From Lucinisca nassula (Eukaryota; Mollusca; Bivalvia; Lucinida; Lucinidae): a DNA stretch of 64,000 nt. The stretch spans positions 68,139,396 through 68,203,395 of the forward strand of contig OY757026.1 in assembly GCA_963580285.1 (NCBI GenBank), read 5' to 3'. The position numbers and the translations under genes are program-made. Numbering within the stretch: position 1 is the stretch's first letter; each line of letters opens with the position of its first letter. The notes under the pieces are model-generated. The model had not been told where the DNA came from. It searched no databases and saw only the letters and a list, made by a program, of their open reading frames with translations. Positions 55,951 to 64,000 of the stretch are shown here, piece by piece.

Positions 55951-56680
55951 GGCAGATTCCGCGGAGAAACATCGTGAACGTCTACACCTGTACTAATTAC
56001 CTTTATTCGAGAAAAAGCGATTTTCTCGGAGAAATTTCGCGGCGTTTCGCGGAGAAATTAACCGCTTTGAAACGCGAAATTTCTTTCTTCTCAGAGAAAT
56101 TTCTTTCTTCTCAGAGAAATTTCTCGCTTGTTCTGCGAGAAAAAAAGCCTACTACCGCGGAGAAAAATAAAATATGGGTTTTTACCGGTAGCTGGTCTGT
56201 ATGTGTATGGGAGACAAAAGGGCAAGTAACTCATGTGAATAATCCGATCTGCGCCAAATTTGAACTCGTACAAGATTGTATGGCTGTTCGCATTACCTAC
56301 AAGTTTTCTGTAGATCAGAACAAAAATAAAGTCGCTATTGCCCAGACTACATTTCCGCCCATTATATGTCTATGGGGATGAAAGGGCAAGTTCCTCTCAC
56401 ACGAACAATCCGATTTGTCTGAAATTCGAACTCAGCCAAGATTTTATGGCTGTTCTCATTATAAAAATAAAAAGTAAAGTGTCAATCGCCCGGACAACAT
56501 TTTCCCCATTACAAGTCTATGGGAGACTAAAGGGCAAGTAACTCCACATGAACAATCCGATATGTCCCAAATTCAAACTTGTCCAAGATTTTATGGCTAT
56601 CCTTAACACCTACAAGTATGTTGAGGATCCGATCATAAATAAAAGTTGCTATAGCCCTGACAACATTTTCTCCATTATAT

Positions 56681-56846
56681 GGGCCCCGTCAAGCGATTTT
56701 GGTACTTATCGCCTATGCGAGCAGTGAATCAAGAGGAACCTTCAGACAGGAAGCCATATCCCTGGCCCCTCTGAATGGCTGGGCATGCGCAGTTAAAATT
56801 TGTCATGACGGAATGCTCGAAGACACAAATTCGCTTGGCGGGGCTC
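56681..56846. mobile_element. 166-bp MITE in E9 with ATAT flanks
   Basis: Inverted ends GGGCCCCGTCAAGCGATTTT and AATTCGCTTGGCGGGGCTC. ATAT on both sides (56677-56680, 56847-56850). It contains GGGCATGCGCAGT, like an NRF-1 site. It splits an E9 monomer. Confidence 0.75.
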
Positions 56847-57519
56847 ATATAAGTCTATGTGGGCTCAAAGTGCAAATAACTCTCACATGAATAATCCAAT
56901 CGGCCCATTATTCGAACTCGTCTAATATTTTATGGCTGTCCTTATTACCTAACAGTCTGTTGAGGATCAAATCAAAAGTAAAACGTCCATCGCCCAGACA
57001 ACTTTTTCCTCATTATAAGTCCATGGGGGATGAAAGCGCAAGTAACTCTGGGGGACGAAAGTGCAAGTAACTCTCACACAAACAATCTTATCTGCCCCAT
57101 ATTCGAACTCGTCTGAGATTTATGTTTGTCCTTATTACCTACAAGTTTGGACGATCGAATTAAAAATAAAACATCTATCGCCAGGACAACATTTTCCCCA
57201 TTATAAGTCTATTGGGGACGAAAGGGAAAGTAACTCTGCTACGAACATTCCTATTTGCCCCAAAGTTTGAACGTGGCAAGATTTTATGGCTGTCCATATC
57301 GCCTACAAGTTTGTTGAGGATCAGATAGAAAATAAAACATCTATCGCTCGGACAACATTTTCCCCATTATAAGTCTATCGGGATGAGAGGGCAAGTAGCT
57401 GAGACACGAACAATCCGATCTGCCTCAAATTCAAATTCGTCCTATATTTTGTAACTGTCTTAATTACCTACAAGTTTCATGAGCATTTGATCAAACAATA
57501 ATGTTGGTATTGCCCGGCA

Positions 57520-57601
57520 AACAAAAGTTATCGATGGACAGACGACGGCCATCAGGCCATGACAGAAGTTGACCAGGAGCAAAGCTCCAGCTCAGCTAAT
57601 T
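57520..57601 (+). repeat. Internal 3'-end module inside E9
   Basis: GGACAGACGACGGCCATCAG, then GAGCAAAGCTC and CAGCTCAGCTAA, resembles the closing module of the array elements. Array monomers resume at once. Confidence 0.6.
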
Positions 57602-59286
57602 AGTCGCTATCGGCCGGACAACGTTTTAACAAATTATATGTCTAAGGGAGATGAAAATTCAAGTAACTCTAATATGAATCATCCGATCAGTTCCAAATTC
57701 GAGCTCGTCCAAGATTTTATGGCTGTCCTCGTTACCTACAAGGCTAAGGATCAGATAAAAAATAAAGTCGCTATCGCCCGGACAAAATGTTCCCCCAGTA
57801 TACGTCTATGGGAAACGAAAAGGCAAGTGACTCTGATGTGAAAAACCCGATCTGCCCTAAAATTCGAACTCGGCCATGATTTTATGGCTGTCCTCATTAC
57901 CTACAAGTTTAATGAGGATGTGATCAACAATAAGGTCGCTATCGCCCGGCAAACATTTTTCTCATTATATGTCTAAGGTAGAGGAAAGGGCAAGTAACTC
58001 TCATGTGAATAAGCCGATCTGCGCAATATTGGAACTCGTCCAAGATGTTATGGCTGTCCTCATTACCTACAAGTTTAAAAATAAAGCCGCTACCGCCCGG
58101 ACAACATTTTCGTCATTATAGGTCTTTGGGAGACGAAAGGGCAAGTAACTCGTGTAAATAATCCGATCTGCTCCAAATTCGAACAAGATTTTATGGCTGT
58201 CCTCATTACTTACAAGTTTAATGAGGATCATTTCAAACATTAAGTCGCTATTGCCCAGACAACATTTTTCCCAATTATAAGTCTGGGAGATGAAAGGCAA
58301 ATAACTCAGACAGAAACAATCCGATCTGCCCAATATTCCAACCTATCCAAGGTTTCATAGATGTCCTCATTACCTACAAGTATGTTGAGGATCTGATCAA
58401 AAATAAAGTTGCTATAGCCCGGACAACATTTTCCCCATCATAAGCCTGGGAGATGAAAGGGCAAGCAACAATCACAAGAACAATCCGATCTGCCCCATAT
58501 TCGTCCAAGATTTTATGGCTCTCCTTATTACCTACAAGTTTGTTGAGGATCAAACAAAAGAATTGTGTCTATTGCCCGGACAACATTTTCGCCATTATAA
58601 TTCTATGGGGGACGAAATGGTAAATAATTCTGGCATCAATAATCCGATCTGCCCCAATTCGAACTCATTCAAGATTCCATGGCTGTCTCCATTACCTACA
58701 TGTACAAGTTTGTTGAGGATCAAATGAAACATAAAGCGTCTATCGCCCGGACAACATTTTCCCCATTATAAGTCTATGGGGGATGAAAGGGCAATTAACC
58801 CTGACACTAAAATCTTATCTGCCCCAACTTCGAACTTGACCACGATTATATGACTGTACACATTATCTACAAGTTTGAAGCTGATCCAATAAAAATTAAG
58901 CGTCTATTGCCCGAACAACATTTTCCCCATAATATGGGGGACGAAATGGTTAGAAACTCTCACAAGAACAATCTGATCTGCCCCAAATTCAAACTCGTCC
59001 AAGATTTTGTGACTGTCTTCATTACTTACAAGTTTGTTGATGATCAAACAAAAAGTAAAGTGTTCATCGCCCGGACAACATTTTTCCAATTACATGACTA
59101 TGGGGGACGAAAGAGCAAGTAATTCTGACATGAATAATCCGATCTGCCCTATATTCGAACTGGTCCAAGAGTTTATGACAGTCCTCATTACCTAAAAGTC
59201 TATGAGGATCAAGTCAAAAATAAAGCGTCTATAGACCGGACAACATGTTCCCGATTATAAATCTATAAAAGGATGAAAGGGCAAGT

Positions 59287-59620
59287 AAATATATTCTAGA
59301 AAGGGTCATCATTTGGAAGCAAAGAATGCACCACAGAGCTGGAAAATATGCAGTGTACATGTTTTCTGGGCCAGACTAGCTAGTTTCGGCCAATTTGGCC
59401 TCATCAGAGACCTTCAGATATTTTCAAAATTCAACAATGAAAATAATGATCCCAAAGGACAAGAAAATATAAATTACACTATGATGTAGGGCAGGGAGAC
59501 TTTTTACGGCCGCCACACATTCCCATACACCAGCTGTAGTGACGTTAAATATGTTCTAGAAAGGTCATCCTTTGGAGCGAGGAATGCACCACAGAACTGG
59601 AAAATATGGAGTGTAACAAT
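59287..59620 (-). mobile_element. Retrozyme-like repeat R2, one and a quarter units
   Basis: A 260-bp unit starts at 59287 (AAATATATTCTAGAAAGG). A second begins at 59547 (AAATATGTTCTAGAAAGG) and stops after about 70 bp. It interrupts an E9 monomer. It carries one ribozyme on the minus strand and no ORF. Partial dimers are expected if integration copies multimeric or circular RNA (inference). Confidence 0.8.
59368..59413 (-). ncRNA. Type I hammerhead ribozyme, stem I weakened
   Basis: Same core as at 23835-23880: CTGATGA, GGCC/GGCC stem II with an AAATT loop, GAAA, ACTA/TAGT stem III and GTC. Stem I has a T-T mismatch next to the cleavage site and an A-C mismatch further out, leaving about four pairs. 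Activity is therefore less certain. Confidence 0.75.
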
Positions 59621-59815
59621 CCAATCTGCCCCAAATTCGAACTTGTCCAAGATTATATGGCTGTCCTCGCTATCTACAAGTGTGTTGCTGATCCAATCAA
59701 AAATAAAGTTGCTATTGGTCGCACAACAAAAAGTTAACGACGGACGGGCGGACGATGGACGGACGAACGGACGACGGACAACAGTCCACGGCGTATGCTC
59801 CAGGTAAGCGAATTA

Positions 59816-60457
59816 ATTGCAAAATATAAACGCCATAGGATGCCGCACAAGGAACGTCACCGTCCAAGATAGCAAAATTTACAATTTTAAAATCAAAATC
59901 ATAAAAAGAGTGATTTTTAATTCATAGACTATTTGTTATTTTCCCTGTGGAAATATAATTTAGAAGAATTCAAAATCATAACATTTTCATAAATTTTGCA
60001 GGAAATAAACCCATCTACAACAGATAGATATAAATCCAAAAACGGGACCTCGGTATCAGAGTAATTTGCTTTATTTAACTGAAAACCTGAATCCTTCCTG
60101 TATAGGAGAACCTCATCCGATGGTGTATACTTGCTTTCTTATGAGCGTGATAAGTTGCTCAAGTTGGAATACCCCACTTGGGCGACAAAATGCCCAAGGT
60201 TAAGAAGCATCCAAGGTTGCATCCACAGTCTAAATAATCTGAGATAAGAAAATGTCTAAAGCTCATAACGTGGAAAACTGTGTAAAGAAAATATCTAACA
60301 ATTATATCCAAAGTACATGCACACCCTAATACCATACAGAAAACATATGCAAAGCTTGAAATTTTTTGGTACAAAAAAGTAAAATGAGCTGCACTCACAA
60401 GGTATCTGAACCTGGAAAACAAAATAAACAAGAAAAATGCCTAATGGCATTATGGAC
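59816..60457. other. Unassigned AT-rich interval
   Basis: No recognised gene. The 90-codon minus-strand ORF (60159-60431) is hydrophobic but has no domain or splice support. Confidence 0.4.
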
Positions 60458-60479
60458 GGGTTTTTTTTTTTCAGTACGG

Positions 60480-60800
60480 TTAGGATGGTGGTGGCATGGG
60501 TGGGGTAGGGTGGGGTGTGCTGGTGTGGGGTAGGGTGGGGTGGGGTGGGATGGGTTAGGGGTCGGGTGGGACGGGGTGGAATTTGTGGTGGGGTGGGGTG
60601 TGGGGTGGGATGGGGTGTGGTGGGGTTGTGGGGTGGGGTGGGCTTGGGTGGGTGGGTGGGATGGGGGTGAGGTCGGGTAAGGTGGGGAGTGGTGGGATGG
60701 GGTGGGGTTGGGGGTGGATTGGGGTTGTTTTGGGATGGGGGTGGGGTGGGGTTGTGGGGTAGGGTATGCTAGGGTAGGGTGGGGTGGGTAGGGTATGTAT
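60480..60800 (+). repeat. G-rich minisatellite, (GGGGT)n-like
   Basis: About 320 bp of degenerate GGGGT/GGGAT/AGGGT units with almost no C on the + strand. Many runs of three or four G at short spacing would allow G-quadruplexes. Confidence 0.9.
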
Positions 60801-60926
60801 GTAAAACTAAGTATGCATGTATTTACAGAACAAATGCAATATCCTAACCCAGTAACAACTTTTTGTGGAGGCGGGGGGGGGGGATTGATTTGTTTATGTG
60901 TTTTACGAAGAAAAAAAAAAGTTTTT

Positions 60927-61118
60927 TTCTATTTTTAGCTCTATTTTAAGCTCTAGTGGCCACTGATTTTAGCAATTTTGAAAAAGGGTCACCTAATGAA
61001 CATTTCTGTAAAATAATTTTGAAATCGGGCCATTATCCCAGGAGGAGATGTCGTTTAAAGAATTGTTGACGGACGACGGACATCAACTCACCTTGAGCCC
61101 TTCGTGCTCAGGTGAGCT
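60927..61118 (+). mobile_element. Array element E11, short 3' remnant
   Basis: One or two E3-type monomers, then CAGGAGGAGATGTCGTTTAA, GACGGACGACGGACATC, GAGCCCTTCGTGCTC and AGGTGAGCTAAAAAA. Confidence 0.75.
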
Positions 61119-61129
61119 AAAAAAGAACG

Positions 61130-61133
<4 letters not shown>

Positions 61134-61157
<24 letters not shown>
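61134..61157. repeat. Poly-A run
   Basis: An A homopolymer after E11. Further A-rich low-complexity sequence lies at 61240-61310. Confidence 0.85.
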
Positions 61158-61160
<3 letters not shown>

Positions 61161-61311
61161 ATGTCTGTGCATGCATGTATGTATTATTACTAGCAACCAT
61201 CAGGGGAGGAAGATAATAATTGTTCATATGTGTTTATGGAGAAGAAAAGAAAAATAAAGAAAAAAAAAGAATGAAAAAAGAAAGAAAAAAAAAAGAACAA
61301 AAAAAAAAAAA

Positions 61312-61404
61312 TGTCTCCACCGGAGTTTGATCTCACGCCCCTCAGATTCATAGTCAACAATAGGATTCGTAGTCCAGCACTCTATCCACTACACTGGCAT
61401 TTGA
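61312..61404 (-). other. tRNA-like sequence (SINE head or tRNA pseudogene)
   Basis: The minus strand reads GTAGTGGATAGAGTGCTGG (A-box region), GGACTACGAATCC (anticodon-arm-like, ACG), a second GACTATGAATC and GAGATCAAACTCC (weak B box). The duplicated anticodon arm and poor T-arm argue against a working tRNA. Confidence 0.45.
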
Positions 61405-61702
61405 AAAAAGGTTAACCAAAAGGTTAACCTGAAAAACACAAGTTTGAAAAATGACAATTTCTGCCAAAATTTTAGTCTTTTGCGCCATTTATGGATAATA
61501 CATGAAAGCGGTACCTCCACTTATGCATCAGTCCTGATATTAAAACAATCTGCTACAGAATAGATGAAAAATATCACTTTGAAAAAGAGATTAACCAAAA
61601 TGTTAACCTGGGACGACGCCCGCCCGCCCGCCCGGACATCGCTATTTTAAAGGACGGATTTTTTTTTAAAAAACCCGTCCAAAAAGTTAAAAGAAATGAT
61701 AA

Positions 61703-63600
61703 CAAGAGGCCCATGGGCCACAATGCTCACCAGAGCTCAGGGAGCCACTGCCCACTGGCAGCAATGTATTTTAATTAACCATGGAAGCCCTGCTGCCAAG
61801 GCTGCTACAGATAAAATTTCGACCCAATCAAACTAGTGGCTTCAGAGGTCTGATGTCCCTTGAAGACAACAGATGACAAATGACCATTTCCCATACTAAA
61901 TGGGTCTTATAAAATGGAACAGAGACATATGGTTTAGCGGTGGGGATATGTATGGTTCCTGAGACGTAAGGCCTTTTAAGCAATGGAGGGATTCGGGCAT
62001 GGCAGATCCCAGAAAAGCCAAAGATTGTTGTCACTGAATATGTCTTATCATAAAGATCAAGAATATATATGGTTAAATGGTGGGGATCTGAACGGTTTCT
62101 GAGATATGAGGCCCTTTTATGAAGTGGAAGGGAGAGAAATGGCCCATGCTGACCCCCCCCCCCCCCCACACACACACACAAGACAGGGTTGACTGTGTCT
62201 AATAACAATGAACAAGAATATATGTGATAATAGGATGGGGATTTGAATGGTTTCCGAGATATATGGCCTATTATTAAGTGGAGTCTTATCATCAGGAACA
62301 AGAATATATATGGTTTAGGGGTGGGATCTGAACGGTTTCTGAGATATATGGATTTTAATGAAGTAAAGGGGTGGGGCATAGTCCGTGGCACCCCGGGGGG
62401 ACCCCCCGTGCTGGTGTCACTGTTTGCGTCTTATCATAAGGAACAAGAATATATATGCTTTAGGGGTGGGCTCTGAACAGTTTCTCAGATATATGGTCTT
62501 TTGTGAAGTCGATGGGTGGAGTGTGGCCCGGGCACACCCTGGGTGACCCCTAGGTTGGTGTCACTGAATGTGTCTTATCATAAGGAACATGCATATATAT
62601 GGTTTGGGGGTGGGGATCTGTAAGGTTTCGGGAATATTTAGCCTTTTATGAAGTGGAGGGGGTTTGGCATGGCCCCTGCACATCCCGGGGGACCCCCAAG
62701 TTGGTGTCATTGAATGCGGCTAATCATAAGGAACGAGAATATATATGGTTTAGGGGTGGGGATCTGTAAGGTTACTGGGATATTGGGCCTTTTATGAAGG
62801 GAGGGGGTGGGGCATGGCCCCGGCACATCCCGGGGAACCCCCAGGTTGGTGTCACTGTGTCCATCTTATCATAAGGAACAAAAGTATATATGGTTTAGGG
62901 GTGGGGATCTCAATGGTTTCTGCGATAAATGGCATTTTATGAAATGGAGGGGGTGGGGCATGTCCCCGGCACATCCCGGGGGACCCCCAGGTTGGTGTCA
63001 CTTAATGCATCTTAGCATAAGGAACAAGAATATATATAGTTTAGGGGTGGGGATCTGAATGGTTTCTGAGATAAATGGCATTTTATGAAATAGAGGGGGC
63101 CGGGCATGTCCCCGGCACATCCCGGGTGACCCCCAGGTTGGTGTCACTTAATGCATCTTATCATAAGAAACAAGAATATATATGGTTAAGGGGTTGGGAT
63201 CTGTAAGGTTTCTGAGATATAAGGCATTTTATCAAGTGGAGGGGCGGGGCATGGCCCCGGCACAACCTAGGGGACCCCCAGGTTGACATAAAAGCATATG
63301 GCTGAGAGAAGTTTACTCAAGGAAGATGTCTATGTAAGTTTTGTCAAAATATCTGCAATGACTTGGCAGTAAATGCCATTTTTCAGTTTTCCCCATTATA
63401 AGTCAATGGAAACTCTAAGCTGCCATAGCAACAAAACTAAAACGCCGAATTTCATAAAAAACACAAAACCTGTAAAGGCAAATATGGTGAATATTTTCAT
63501 AAAGTCTCAGCCTCCTAGAGCATATGGTTTCTGAGGAGATGATTTTTTTTAAGTATTTTTTTTTCTATTTTTTGCATTTTGGTTTCCATGGCAACCAATA
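61703..63600 (+). mobile_element. Array element E12 (about 145-bp monomers), sibling of E5
   Basis: It starts AACAAGAGGCCCATGGGCC then CAATGCTCACCAGAGCTC. The monomer order matches E5 for most of its length, including the closing TTTTGTCAAAATATCTGC block. It is cut at about 63600 by the start of E13. Confidence 0.85.
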
Positions 63601-64000
63601 ACAAGAGCACCGCAAGCGGGTGCCAACGCTCGTCTGCAGTTTCTTTTAGAAAACAAAAGTTCTAAGTCAAATCAAATTGCAAGATGGAGTTATAAAACTT
63701 GTAGGTAACGTAGCTCTTGTGATGGTGAGTATGTGTATGAAGTTTCATGAAGGTAGGCCAAATACTTTTGGAAATATGGTCAAGGTTAAGTTTTTTGGTT
63801 AATTTTTCGAAAAATAGGTCAAAGTTCAAAGGTCAAGGTCACAGGTCAAAAAGCGTGGTATGACTGGAAAGGTCTTGTCCCAAGGAACATTCAAGTGAAG
63901 TTGGAAGGCTCTGTTGTGAATAGTATTGAAATAAGAGACAAAAACAATTTAAAAAAAAAACAGAGAGAAAAGGGGAGATAATTCAATCAAATTGCAAGAT
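63600..64000 (+). mobile_element. Array element E13, 5' end only
   Basis: AACAAGAG, the hairpin GCACCGCAAGCGGGTGC, then CAACGCTCGTCTGCAG. A CAAATTGCAAGAT phrase recurs at 63670 and at the window edge, suggesting an approximately 320-bp monomer. It continues beyond the window. Confidence 0.7.

Larger units (their letters stand above)
52721..56203. mobile_element. TA-inserting DNA transposon, 3.48 kb, no transposase
   Basis: The ends are inverted: CAGACCAGCTACCGGTAAAA at 52721 and TTTTACCGGTAGCTGGTCTG ending at 56203. TA lies on both sides and the E9 monomer is restored when the element is removed (CATTATA then TGTGTATGGGAGAC). Near both ends are repeated GCGAAATTTCTC-like motifs. The interior holds other elements (MITE A8, S1, S2, a piggyBac-like MITE) and no recognisable transposase. 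Confidence 0.85.
41883..59815 (+). mobile_element. Array element E9 (about 165-bp monomers), ancestral host of many insertions
   Basis: Monomers contain GTCGCTATCGCCCGGACAAC, CATTATAAGTCTATGGG and GGGCAAGTAACTCTC. Array blocks are 41960-42527, 45941-46102, 52350-52720 and 56204-59730. They are separated by E10, the LTR element and a TA transposon, and the sequence is continuous across each insertion site. The 3' end has GACGGACGGGCGGACGATGG and related repeats (59735-59790), then GCTCCAGGTAAGCGAATT. An extra 3'-type module lies inside at 57520-57601. Confidence 0.85.

Noticed and set aside
55974..56381. 135-codon + strand ORF
   Set aside because: It runs from the TA-transposon end across the insertion point into array monomers, so it cannot be an ancestral gene.
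60159..60431. 90-codon hydrophobic minus-strand ORF as a membrane protein
   Set aside because: AT-rich DNA often gives such frames. No homology is recognised and no splice or promoter context supports it.
60480..60800. Interstitial telomere repeat
   Set aside because: Units are GGGGT-like and irregular, not TTAGGG.
61312..61404. Functional tRNA gene
   Set aside because: Two anticodon-like arms, a weak B box and no acceptor pairing that I could build.

Overview
The window is eukaryotic, intron-bearing-type DNA made almost entirely of transposable elements and tandem-repeat arrays. The repeat repertoire suggests a marine mollusc, most likely a bivalve: a V-SINE/RUDI-like tRNA SINE, Penelope-like reverse transcriptase copies, array-bearing elements that start AACAAGAG and end GGTGAGCTAAA, and abundant palindrome-centred MITEs. 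This assignment is inference; no host marker gene is present. The only convincing non-transposon reading frame is a 131-codon ORF on the minus strand (7127-7522).

Layout. 0-4.2 kb: Penelope-like 3' ends, a dead LINE, MITEs and a foldback hairpin. 4.36-6.42 and 7.67-10.25 kb: two array elements in minus orientation flanking the 131-aa ORF and a SINE-like insertion. 10.3-17.3 kb: MITEs, a third array element, SINEs and a long palindrome. 17.5-29.2 kb: array elements E4 (with E5 nested in it), E6 and E7, hosting small hammerhead-ribozyme repeats. 29.3-34.9 kb: the best Penelope-like copy, a minus-strand LINE remnant and a decayed second Penelope copy. 35.1-41.5 kb: a further array with two TA-flanked MITEs in a tandem duplication, MITEs and a 1.14-kb foldback. 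41.9-59.8 kb: one ancestral array (E9) split by another array element (E10), a Ty3-type LTR element, a 3.5-kb TA-flanked transposon and a ribozyme repeat. 59.8-64 kb: unannotated AT-rich DNA, a G-rich minisatellite and array elements E11, E12 and E13.

No pathway or operon logic applies. The biology is in the nested mobile DNA. The main points are: (1) type I hammerhead ribozymes in about 260-bp retrozyme-like repeats; (2) a superfamily of array elements with the same 5' hairpin and 3' module but unrelated internal monomers; (3) foldback hairpins with different arms but a common tip sequence, preceded by CRE-like and ATGGCGG motifs; (4) an LTR element with 2.5-kb LTRs around only about 340 bp of interior. 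All calls were made by eye, so boundaries are usually good to a few bases where a target-site duplication is quoted and to tens of bases elsewhere.
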